A DNA stretch of 53,441 nt, from positions 1 to 53,441 of the forward strand of contig SOEU01000023.1 of the NCBI GenBank assembly GCA_021646415.1, in the 5' to 3' direction. Both the position numbers and the translations under genes were made by a program. Below the pieces are notes generated by a model, which searched no databases, was not told the origin of the DNA, and saw only the letters and a program-made list of their open reading frames with translations. Positions 42,775-50,711 of this stretch are shown in pieces (within the stretch, counting starts at the first letter, position 1; every line of letters begins with the position of its first letter). This DNA is from Candidatus Brocadia sp. GTDB lineage: Bacteria; Planctomycetota; Brocadiia; Brocadiales; Brocadiaceae.

Positions 42775-45700
42775 TTAAACGTGGGTATTCATATCAGACT
42801 TGTAGAAGCGATAGGTATTTTTACCATGTTCCTTGGATAGGTACATAGCTATGTCAGCGTTTTTGACCAGGCTTTCCGTCTCCTCTGCATCCAGGGGATA
42901 AAGGCTAATACCTATGCTGGTGGTGATGTTGACTTCATGGCCTTCGAACTGAAAGGGTTGGTATAATGCATCAAGAAATTTCTGTGCAACAGTAGCAGCG
43001 TCCTCTACATGGACAAGATCATAAAGGATGACCGTAAATTCATCGCCGCCAGTACGGGCAACCGTATCACTCTCACGGACACATCGTATCAATCGTTCGG
43101 CAACAGCCCTGAGCAGTAAGTCGCCTACGTGGTGTCCCAGCGTGTCATTGATGGTTTTGAAGTTGTCCAGGTCAAGAACCATAACTGCCGCCATACTTTT
43201 ATTTCGCTTTGCATGGACCACGGCCACTTGAAGTCGGTCTTTCAATAGATTGCGATTGGGCAAGCTGGTGAGGGTATCATGGTAAGCCATGTAAGTAATA
43301 AGAGCCTCCGACCGCTTACGTGCGATTGCGCTTCCTATGATCTCTGACATGATACGGAGCAGGGTTATATCTTCTTCATGCCATGGACCGGCTGTTACGA
43401 CGTTGTCAAAACCAAGAAATCCAGCCAGGTCTGCATCAGCATATACGGGCAAGACCAACAGCGATTTGATACCCTGCTTTTCCAGGAATGCCTTATCAAA
43501 ATCGCGCTCAGGCGGCATTTTCGAGACGTCGGGGATGTGAATTACATTACCAGCACGCAGGTTCTCCATGAACCAGGGAAACATTGAAGTGGGAAGATCC
43601 TGGAGATTCTGGATTTCGGGTGTGACCCCCTCATCGCACCACTCATGGGTGTTATCCATGATTTTCCCGTTATCGCGAAATTGAAAAAGATAGGCTCTCC
43701 CCGCTTTGCTTAATCGGCCTGCATCGGCCAGAGATTTATAAATAGTATTATTAAAATCTGAAAGAATAACAAACCTTGTGGATATACTGGCAATCGTCTT
43801 TTCAAGAAGTATTCTACGCTTGAGAGCATCCTCAATCCATTTTCGCTCAGTGATGTCTGTAAGAGAAACAACTACCCTTGCCCATGTTTGTTCAAACCCA
43901 GGTGATATGGACAATCTCAAAACCATGCAGTTCTTTGAGCCCATAAGCGTGCGGGTGAAAACTTCTGCCTCAAACGAAGTTTTACCTTCCGCAAGAGCGA
44001 TAACTGCCTGCTTGTACACATCGAATAATTCTTTGTCGAAAGACTGAGATAAGCCACGAAGAATCTGTTTTTTATTTTTTGCTTTGTACATATTCAACGT
44101 AGCCTTATTTACATCAATAATCTTTACCTTTGCAGCACATGTATGAATTACTTCTGAATGATTATCAAAATATGTCCTGAAATCTGTGATTCCCGATTCT
44201 CGTAGACTATCAATGCAGGTTTTAACCTCTGACAAATCTTCTTCACAAAGAGAAACTGGAGAATTCTCAAAGAGGTCGCGGTATCGAGCCTCACTTGCAT
44301 ACAGTGCATCTTCTATCATTTTGCGTTCGGCGATTTTTACTTGTAGTTCTTCATTTGCCTTTACTAACTCCTTTGTTCGTTCCTCGATGCGCTTTTCCAA
44401 AGATTCGTTAAGCGCCTTCAGTTCTTCCTCTATTCGCTTGCGTTTAGTGATGTCGATCATAAATCCGCGTAAAATCTTTGGTCCAGCCTCATCACGGACG
44501 ACATTGACTATGTCACGCAACCATACGATTTGCCCATCTGCCGTGAGTGTCCTGTATTCAAATTCATAGTTTTCATGCAGCATGCTCATCTCTGCACAAT
44601 AATTGACTGCCCATTTGCGGTCTTCCGGGTGGATATGCTCGGCCCAGAAATTGGCTGTATACCAGGTTTCCGGCGCATAGCCAAGGATCTCTATAGCCTG
44701 GGGGCCTATATAAGTGAATTTCCATGTCCTGGCGTCTGCTTCCCAGGGGATTAGCCGTACCTTTTCTGCCAGTTTCCCGAATCGCTCTTCGCTCTCCCGA
44801 AGTGCTTCGTCCGCCATCTTGTGCTCAATGATTTTCTTTCTCAAGGCTTCATTGGATTGTGCCATAGCGGTGGTGCGTTCCCTGAGCTGCATTTCTAACT
44901 TTTCCTGCGCATGATGCAGAGCCTCTTCCGCCTGTTTTTGCTTGATGAACTGACCGATCTGGCTACCGATGGTGGTCAGGATCATGAGCAGGTCCTCGTC
45001 CATCTGTTGTATCTCGCGGCTCAGGAACACGAAGACGCCAAGTACTTCGTTTCCAGCCATAATTGGGAAACCCAGAGCCCCACGCAATCCCTCTTTGGCA
45101 GCGATTGCCGCACGATGGAAATTTACATCGTTGACAACATCTGTGATCCAGACAGGTTTCCGGCTGGCGTAAACACTTCCGGGTAATCCACTACCAGGCG
45201 AAAGGACGATCTGCCGTCTCAGTGTCTCAAATGCTGAAACCTTCACTGACGGCTTATGCCAGACTTCAATGAAACGCAGTTTATCTGTTTTGTTGTCCAT
45301 GGTCCAAAACTCACCAAGGGTCCAATCCAGACTTTCGCATATTGTTTGGAGGATTTTTGGAATAGCTTCAAGAAGAGTAGTGGATTCAGCCAATATACGC
45401 ATTGTGGCATGCACTCCACAACATCGTTCAAACCGTTTGAGCAATTCAACCCTCTCTACACTCTCCCTCACTGCCGCAGGAAGAAGGTGTAGATGTTTCT
45501 TATGGATAATATTGCTCAGACCAGACTTCATACCTTCCGCATCAATCTCCTTTCGTTCCGTATGAGTAACCATTATCACTGGTATGTAAGGAAACCGTTC
45601 CTTGATACTCTTGAGAATCCACAACCCATCAGTCCAGCTAAGACAATATTCGGTAATCACCATGTTAAAATCACGCCGGGTAATTGCTTCATCAAAATCC

Positions 45701-45807
45701 CTTTGTTCGATAACATTTGTAAATTTGGAACTATGGAATTCCTTCTGCAATAAACGCATGATGAGTTCTCTATCAGCAGGATTGTCGTCTATAATGAGAA
45801 ATTTCAT
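42775..45807 (-). CDS. Multi-sensor diguanylate cyclase with degenerate receiver
   Basis: 1010 residues from ATG 45807 (MKFLIIDDNPADREL); the frame is open to 45840. Domains in order: a receiver (1-125); a GAF domain (~150-300, with LGEFWTMDNKTDKLRFIEVW); a coiled coil; a PAS/PAC domain (~345-465); a second PAS (~515-645); a second GAF (~670-825, with SLLVLPVYADADLAGFLGFD); and a GGDEF domain (~845-1005). The active site GGDEF is intact (ARTGGDEFTVIL), as is the inhibitory RxxD site five residues before it. It should make cyclic di-GMP. In the receiver the usual phospho-Asp is replaced by Glu53 (VITEYCLSWTDG). No EAL domain is present. Confidence 0.92.
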   Translation of the reverse strand: MKFLIIDDNPADRELIMRLLQKEFHSSKFTNVIEQRDFDEAITRRDFNMVITEYCLSWTDGLWILKSIKERFPYIPVIMVTHTERKEIDAEGMKSGLSNIIHKKHLHLLPAAVRESVERVELLKRFERCCGVHATMRILAESTTLLEAIPKILQTICESLDWTLGEFWTMDNKTDKLRFIEVWHKPSVKVSAFETLRRQIVLSPGSGLPGSVYASRKPVWITDVVNDVNFHRAAIAAKEGLRGALGFPIMAGNEVLGVFVFLSREIQQMDEDLLMILTTIGSQIGQFIKQKQAEEALHHAQEKLEMQLRERTTAMAQSNEALRKKIIEHKMADEALRESEERFGKLAEKVRLIPWEADARTWKFTYIGPQAIEILGYAPETWYTANFWAEHIHPEDRKWAVNYCAEMSMLHENYEFEYRTLTADGQIVWLRDIVNVVRDEAGPKILRGFMIDITKRKRIEEELKALNESLEKRIEERTKELVKANEELQVKIAERKMIEDALYASEARYRDLFENSPVSLCEEDLSEVKTCIDSLRESGITDFRTYFDNHSEVIHTCAAKVKIIDVNKATLNMYKAKNKKQILRGLSQSFDKELFDVYKQAVIALAEGKTSFEAEVFTRTLMGSKNCMVLRLSISPGFEQTWARVVVSLTDITERKWIEDALKRRILLEKTIASISTRFVILSDFNNTIYKSLADAGRLSKAGRAYLFQFRDNGKIMDNTHEWCDEGVTPEIQNLQDLPTSMFPWFMENLRAGNVIHIPDVSKMPPERDFDKAFLEKQGIKSLLVLPVYADADLAGFLGFDNVVTAGPWHEEDITLLRIMSEIIGSAIARKRSEALITYMAYHDTLTSLPNRNLLKDRLQVAVVHAKRNKSMAAVMVLDLDNFKTINDTLGHHVGDLLLRAVAERLIRCVRESDTVARTGGDEFTVILYDLVHVEDAATVAQKFLDALYQPFQFEGHEVNITTSIGISLYPLDAEETESLVKNADIAMYLSKEHGKNTYRFYKSDMNTHV

Positions 45808-45890
45808 AACTTGACTCGATAATGGATTTATGTACTTCATAACTATAGTGACGACTCAAGTTAGGATGCTTTGGCATCGACTCTTTTACT

Positions 45891-45941
45891 CGTTCCCAAA
45901 CTCTGTTTGGGAACGAGTCTGGTTAAGAAACTTTGTTTCGA
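45891..45941 (+). repeat. Composite palindromic repeat, copy 3
   Basis: CGTTCCCAAACTCTGTTTGG GAACG followed after nine bases by AAGAAACTTTGTTTCGA, the same order and orientation as 17163-17212. A lone first hairpin with swapped centre (GTTCCCAAACAGAGTTTGGG AAC) is at 46013-46035. Confidence 0.8.
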
Positions 45942-46159
45942 GTAAAAATATGGGTGTCCTTGAGGTTTGAATACCACAACATAACGACACAGAGGGGTTT
46001 CGTAGCAATTGTGTTCCCAAACAGAGTTTGGGAACAAGCAAAATTAAACACAAACAAACAAGTTTGTTCGTGCCACCCCAAATATCGCTTAAATAAAACG
46101 AAATTCTTCACCCGAACAACTCGGAAAAGACAAAATCCGAAGCACGAAATTCGTGAGTT

Positions 46160-46192
46160 AACCCTGTCAGGGTTCAAAACCCTGACAGGGTT
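46160..46192. repeat. Double palindrome, possible bidirectional terminator
   Basis: AACCCTGTCAGGGTT and AACCCTGACAGGGTT lie three bases apart. Each is itself palindromic and together they form a 15-base-pair hairpin followed by TTTAATTTTA. Structure and T-rich tail could end transcription from either side. Confidence 0.6.
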
Positions 46193-46569
46193 TAATTTTA
46201 CTCATAATTTTTGCTAAAAATATCAAAATTATCTTTGGAAGATACCACGCCTATACAACTAAATTAATCCCCTTAAATCCTCCCAGCCTTAGCAAAAGGG
46301 ATTAAGGGGGATTTGTTTTCTTGAGATGTTGCAACTATTCTACGTTAAAAGGGGCTCCGATTGCTGAAAATTGCTGTGATACTGAACGACTGGAGAAACA
46401 GATTATACACAAAAAATGTTTATATTTATCTTATTATATCGGTATTGTAAACCAATACTTTAGATAAATTTTCCCGAAATCTGTGGAATGGTAAGCACGT
46501 TTGGAAGGGTCAGCCGTAACAGTTCACCACCGAGGTCGCAGAGAACCTAGGGATGCAGAGAGATAAATA

Positions 46570-46652
46570 AGCACTTCGGCAGCTTTTTTATGGCGCACCA
46601 GAGCGAAGAGTCTCTTCGCTTTACAACCACTGCTTTGAAATTCCTTGTCAAG
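46570..46652 (+). repeat. GAGCGAAGAG-type repeat, copy 1
   Basis: A composite element: GCACTTCGGC, a T-rich link, the hairpin GAGCGAAGAGTCTCTTCGCT and then ACAACCACTGCTTTGAAATTCC TTGT. The same order is at 48546-48617 (with GATCGAAGAGACTCTTCGATC) and the last two parts are reversed at 48861-48910. Confidence 0.7.
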
Positions 46653-46691
46653 TTTTCCTTTTACACTTCCGGCTCATTCGGGTTAGAATTT

Positions 46692-47879
46692 TTACCACCT
46701 GAATATGGCCTGGGCAAAAGATTTGCTGTGTATTTCTTCCCCAGGCTCATTCTCAATCTCGTATTCGAATTTAAATTCCAGATGCTCATTAAGATAGTAA
46801 TTTATACCCAGGGCAACCCGGTCTGCCTCCTCCCCATCGGTAACATTACGGTTAGGATCTACGGAATCAAACCTCACGACTCCCTCCAGATATCGTAAAT
46901 AATCTAAATTAAATGGGTATTTATAGGATGTCTGGAGGTAATAACCATTCCGGGAGTAATCGTCGCCATGTATTGTTTTCTGTTCCACATGACTGGTTAT
47001 ATACTCGCCGCGTACTTCCAGATTCCCCCTTTTAAACTGAATATCAGCCCCCAGAAAATCGATATCCAGTTTATTGTCCTCATCATATTTTCCCCGTGAA
47101 TATGAACCTCCTATTTCCAGCCCTGGCAGACACTCATAACCGAGCCTTCCACCAATGGCCTTGTTACGGTTATTATCCCAGAGTTGTTGTACATCTTTTG
47201 GATCCGGTCCTTCAAGACCATTTGTTACGGCTATTTCGTATCTCAGCTTTGTGTCGTAAGGTAACGGCACAGTACCATGAAACATACCACCGATATCGGA
47301 ATATGTTCCCGGTATAATCCTGATCGAGGGAAGGGGGCGGTCTACTAATTTATTGAAAGTTCCGGCTTCCACAAACCGTTCTATTCCCAGCGGAAATTTG
47401 AACTTTCCTATGTGAAATACCAGGAGTTTATCTATGATCTCGTAATCAAACTTAAATATTTCCAGGTCGTATTCTGTAAATCCTTCTTTGATCTCGAGCT
47501 CGGAATCAAACGATAACTTTTTTGATATCCGTTTCCCTGCCCAGAGGGTGAGTTCGTTCTCATCGAGAAATCTTGAGGATGGTTGTTGTGAGTCGTCATC
47601 CCGGCCTTTAACCGGAGAAGTAACACCAAAAAACCCGTGGAAGTCAAATCTTTTCCAGTCTTTTGGTATTTCTGTTTCCATCGAAACAGACTCAATGTTG
47701 AAATAGTAATCTTCAGGTAAAGCAGGCGTTTCTGCTTCCGACACGTTGCTTGAATTGGCTCTATCAGTTGCGGCCTTATTGTCCTGATCCATTGCGTAAC
47801 ACATAAGTGGTAGGAAAAGGATTATATATAAGACAAGCAAATTATATTTCATCAGAAATTTATAGGGAGAAAAGCCCAT
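46692..47879 (-). CDS. Outer-membrane porin (OprO/OprP phosphate-porin family)
   Basis: A 395-residue beta-barrel protein. A signal peptide is seen (YNLLVLYIILFLPLMCYA; ATG 47852 is an alternative start). The sequence then alternates in barrel fashion, with KKLSFDSELEIKEGFTEYDL, FHIGKFKFPLGIERFVEAGT and PGTYSDIGGMFHGTV typical of the OprO/OprP group. It has repeated strands ending in aromatic residues, and the last residue pair is Arg-Trp after FAQAIF, an outer-membrane insertion signal. It forms a channel for small anions or other solutes. The gene follows a small periplasmic protein gene on the same strand, seven bases apart. Confidence 0.88.
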   Translation of the reverse strand: MGFSPYKFLMKYNLLVLYIILFLPLMCYAMDQDNKAATDRANSSNVSEAETPALPEDYYFNIESVSMETEIPKDWKRFDFHGFFGVTSPVKGRDDDSQQPSSRFLDENELTLWAGKRISKKLSFDSELEIKEGFTEYDLEIFKFDYEIIDKLLVFHIGKFKFPLGIERFVEAGTFNKLVDRPLPSIRIIPGTYSDIGGMFHGTVPLPYDTKLRYEIAVTNGLEGPDPKDVQQLWDNNRNKAIGGRLGYECLPGLEIGGSYSRGKYDEDNKLDIDFLGADIQFKRGNLEVRGEYITSHVEQKTIHGDDYSRNGYYLQTSYKYPFNLDYLRYLEGVVRFDSVDPNRNVTDGEEADRVALGINYYLNEHLEFKFEYEIENEPGEEIHSKSFAQAIFRW

Positions 47880-47885
47880 GCCATA

Positions 47886-48524
47886 TCATTGTGCTGGGTC
47901 TGCCTCTCCTGTTTCAAAATAGGGGAACGCCTTTAAGAGCAAACCTTCTATTTCCCTTGTCAACGTGTCAAATTCCTTTGCATCGGGTTTTACCGACCCT
48001 GCTCCTAAAAAGCCCGTGCTTCCCAAAGTGTCCCGTGCCTTTACAAACCTGTTGTAGATACTTTCATGGAAACTGGTTTTGTGCCGAACATCGTAATCCC
48101 TCACGTTTCCTGCGAGCAGGATGGTATAATATTCCTCAGCAATTCTCAGTCTTACTTTGGAACGGACGAAGATTTCTAATTTTTCTTTACGGTTGTAATA
48201 AAACTTTTCACGAATGGCCAGAAAGATAAGGTTAGCCATTTGATTGGCCAGGGTTTGAAAATCCTGTTGTTCAACGGCACGATCGATCCGGGGTTTCAGG
48301 TCTATTTTAAATATCCGGTAAATATCCGTGGTGCGATCACGAATGCTATTGACTTCAGCTGCAACTTTTGGCCAATCGGCCTGTCTTCCATGCAAGATAA
48401 TTGCTTTAAATACCTTGATCAGAGGATCTTCTTCTTTTGCATATCCATAGCCGCAGGTAATATTTTGATTCAGGATCAAGAGACAAAAATAAAAAATCAG
48501 GCAAATACCCGTAATTTTTCTCAT
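47886..48524 (-). CDS. Periplasmic helical protein, unknown function
   Basis: 212 residues with a signal peptide (ITGICLIFYFCLLILNQNITCGYGYA). The mature part is helical and charged (LIKVFKAIILHGRQADWPKVAAE, RIDRAVEQQDFQTLANQMAN, RNRKEKLEIF-like). It includes a region around TSFHESIYNRFVKARDTLGS. No cofactor site is apparent. It lies seven bases upstream of the porin gene and is probably cotranscribed, so it may be a periplasmic partner of that porin. I do not recognise a named family. Confidence 0.75.
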   Translation of the reverse strand: MRKITGICLIFYFCLLILNQNITCGYGYAKEEDPLIKVFKAIILHGRQADWPKVAAEVNSIRDRTTDIYRIFKIDLKPRIDRAVEQQDFQTLANQMANLIFLAIREKFYYNRKEKLEIFVRSKVRLRIAEEYYTILLAGNVRDYDVRHKTSFHESIYNRFVKARDTLGSTGFLGAGSVKPDAKEFDTLTREIEGLLLKAFPYFETGEADPAQ

Positions 48525-48545
48525 CCAGACTTCTTTCTAAATTGG

Positions 48546-48617
48546 GCACTTCGGCTACTTTTTTAGTAGATCGAAGAGACTCTTCGATCTACAAACGCGG
48601 ATTTAAAATCCTTGTAT
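48546..48617 (+). repeat. GAGCGAAGAG-type repeat, copy 2
   Basis: GCACTTCGGCTACTTTTTTA, the hairpin TAGATCGAAGAGACTCTTCG ATCTA, then ACAAACGCGGATTTAAAATCC TTGT. Same architecture as 46570-46652 with compensating changes in both hairpin arms (GAGCGAAG to GATCGAAG), which supports selection for or origin as a folded structure. Confidence 0.7.
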
Positions 48618-48860
48618 AACAGGAGCCGTCTCCTGGCAGGAGTTGGCTCCTACCCGTAATATTGAAATTCTTTTATTTCATTATTAAAACGTTATCTATA
48701 TCATAAATGAAATAAAAGTCAACAATCACCAATTATGTTTGTAAGCTTGACAATGCATGGTAACGCTGTAAAATGGATTCCCAATGTAATGATAACAGTT
48801 GAAAGCAAGATGAAGGGTTGCGCGGACAAACAAGTTTGTCCGTGCTTAACTTTTAACGTT

Positions 48861-48910
48861 TTGGGATTTCAAAGCAGTGGTTATAGAGCGAAGAGGCACT
48901 TCGCTCTACA
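48861..48910 (-). repeat. GAGCGAAGAG-type repeat, copy 3 (reverse orientation)
   Basis: TTGGGATTTCAAAGCAGTGG TTA followed by the hairpin TAGAGCGAAGAGGCACTTCG CTCTA. It is the reverse of the distal half of copies 1 and 2 and ends 40 bases before the radical SAM gene. Confidence 0.7.
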
Positions 48911-48950
48911 TTAAATAAAACGACATTTAAACCAAGAGAAGGCGTAATTT

Positions 48951-50417
48951 ATGAAAATTTTGTTATGTTCCATGCCCGATACCGTTCCCCAGTTTTCTGC
49001 AAAGACGTGGAGGGCGCCAAACCTGGCTATCTCTTCCATAGCTGGAAATATTCCATCGCACCATGAAGTGGCCCTGGCGGATCTGATACTCAAAAGGAAG
49101 ACCTTGCCCTCTTCGGTAAAAAAGGCTATTGAGGACTATCAGCCCGATGTGGTAGGGCTGAGCGCCATGACGTTTCAATTTGACACAGCCCGGAGGATTG
49201 CGGCATTCATAAAAAGCATGCATAAGGAGATCAAAATAGCCATTGGCGGTTACCATGCCACCCTCATGTATGAAGAAATTGCTTCCTCCGACGATGGTGA
49301 TCCTTTTGATTATATCGTCCGCGGAGAGGGTGAAAAAACCTTTGGCGATATGCTGGAGGCCATTGAAGGAAAACGAGAATGGAAAGACATCCCTGGCCTG
49401 TCCTATCGGTGTAATGGCAAATTTTTTCATAATCCCCCAAGACCCCTGGAGCATCTGGATACCTTGCAGCTCCCGCGTCGTGATGCACGCATCTGGGACG
49501 GGTACCTTTTTTCCGGAAAAGGACTGGATATGGTCGAGACATCCCGCGGTTGTACGATGACGTGTAATTTTTGCAGTATGAACCGCATGTATGGACGTAC
49601 GTTCAGAACCTACAATTTTGAAAGGATTATGCATGACCTTGCGAACGCCAAAAAAAATGGTGCACGATACATAGCCTTTGCAGATGATAATATAACCCTG
49701 AATGTAAAAAGGTTTGAGTCCCTATGTGACGCAATAGTAGCAGCGGGTCACAATGATCTGCGTTATATCGTGCAGGCAAGTACGACAGGCGTGGCATCTT
49801 CTCCAACATTGGCCAAAAAAATGGCACGTGCAGGCATCCAAATTGTATTCCTGGGGATTGAAAATGTATCCGAACGGAACTTGAAGTTGATGAATAAGGG
49901 GAACTTGTTGGAAAAGACAAAGTGGGCGATTGAATACCTGCACAATAATAACATATTAATTGTGGGTGGCATGATTCTCGGACATGCAGAAGACAAAGAA
50001 GAAGATATTGCCCAGAATTTTGAATTCTTTGATAAGGCCAATATTGATTTTTATGGCGAGCAGATTATCACACCTTACCCGAAAACCGGCATGCGGGATA
50101 TTTTAATCAAAGAAGGGCTCGTTACAAATACTACTGATTACCGCAAGTACAATGGCTTTTGGGCAAACGTTAAGACAAGGTATCTTTCATCAGAGGACTT
50201 GCAATTTTTGAGATGGAAATACAAACGGAAGTATTCCACATTTTTTAAAACTACGCCTGTGTTTAAGGCCAATTTCGCCATGGTCAACCTTATGCGGGTA
50301 TTCATTCTGAGACCGTATCACCGGATTAAGAATTTTATTATCTCAATCGGAAAGACAGAGCGTGACATATTCGAAAAAGATATGAAAAGATTTGCTGAGA
50401 TGAATAAATTTTTTTGA
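48951..50417 (+). CDS. B12-binding-domain radical SAM protein
   Basis: A 488-residue enzyme of the class B radical SAM type. Residues ~1-150 form a cobalamin-binding-type Rossmann domain (PDVVGLSAMTFQFDTARRIA, IAIGGYHATLM, YIVRGEGEKTF). The radical SAM core follows with the cluster motif CTMTCNFC (in ETSRGCTMTCNFCSM). FADDNITLNVKRFESLC and FLGIENVSERNLKLMNKG are typical of this group. Relatives carry out methylations, ring closures and rearrangements in lipid, hopanoid, bacteriochlorophyll or antibiotic pathways. The C-terminal ~100 residues are basic. It stands between repeat-rich DNA and a 294-base spacer before hutH, so the substrate cannot be read from the context. Confidence 0.93.
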   Translation: MKILLCSMPDTVPQFSAKTWRAPNLAISSIAGNIPSHHEVALADLILKRKTLPSSVKKAIEDYQPDVVGLSAMTFQFDTARRIAAFIKSMHKEIKIAIGGYHATLMYEEIASSDDGDPFDYIVRGEGEKTFGDMLEAIEGKREWKDIPGLSYRCNGKFFHNPPRPLEHLDTLQLPRRDARIWDGYLFSGKGLDMVETSRGCTMTCNFCSMNRMYGRTFRTYNFERIMHDLANAKKNGARYIAFADDNITLNVKRFESLCDAIVAAGHNDLRYIVQASTTGVASSPTLAKKMARAGIQIVFLGIENVSERNLKLMNKGNLLEKTKWAIEYLHNNNILIVGGMILGHAEDKEEDIAQNFEFFDKANIDFYGEQIITPYPKTGMRDILIKEGLVTNTTDYRKYNGFWANVKTRYLSSEDLQFLRWKYKRKYSTFFKTTPVFKANFAMVNLMRVFILRPYHRIKNFIISIGKTERDIFEKDMKRFAEMNKFF

Positions 50418-50711
50418 TCATGATTTCAGGTCAGATACTTCGTTTCGCTCGGCATCAACAATTTCATCACTACTAACACCTATACCCATACATAGTACAA
50501 TACCATCGGCCTGCCTTGCAAACAAAGGTGTTATCTTTGTAACCGTGTACGGCTTTGGTGAAAAACCGCTGGAGGATTTCGCAGTAACCGTTCATAATGG
50601 TTTTGGAAAATAGTATTGGATCGTAATTTGACCCCCATTACCTTGAAAAGTTGTTACCTGATGACAATAATGATACGAAGGAAACACAATATTTAAGAAA
50701 CGGAGTTTTTC
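50418..50711. other. Spacer between radical SAM and hutH genes
   Basis: 294 bases on the plus strand without a supported gene. A short frame ending GFGENPLEDFAVTVHNGFGK (about 50545-50614) has no start and could be a scrap. No clear promoter or terminator hairpin was found. Confidence 0.4.

Larger units (their letters stand above)
45841..46691. other. Long non-coding region rich in palindromic repeats
   Basis: About 850 bases without a supported gene. In order it holds a composite repeat (45891-45941), a single GTTCCCAAAC hairpin (46013-46035) and an ACAAACAAACAAGTTTGTTCGT element (about 46050). Then come a double palindrome of ACCCTGACAGGGT type (46160-46192), the TTTTTGCTAAAAAT repeat (about 46207-46244), an ATCCCC/GGGGAT inverted repeat (46266-46314) and a GAGCGAAGAG element (about 46570-46652). 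Apparent frames here are repeat sequence. Confidence 0.65.
48525..48950. other. Non-coding region with palindromic repeats
   Basis: No gene. It contains a GAGCGAAGAG-type element (48546-48617), an AGGAGCC/GGCTCCT hairpin (48621-48651), a CGGACAAACAAGTTTGTCCG palindrome (48823-48842) and a reversed GAGCGAAGAG element (48861-48910). The AT-rich middle (48660-48760) may hold promoters for the divergent genes on both sides. Confidence 0.6.

Noticed and set aside
45841-46691. Possible CRISPR array in the repeat-rich spacer
   Set aside because: The repeats belong to several different families, are irregularly spaced, and occur in both orientations. There is no constant repeat-spacer period and no cas gene.
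46590-46898. 102-codon plus-strand frame
   Set aside because: Its first part is the GAGCGAAGAG repeat and the rest is antisense to the porin gene.
48963-49634. 223-codon minus-strand frame
   Set aside because: It is fully antisense to the B12-radical SAM gene, whose motifs are unambiguous.
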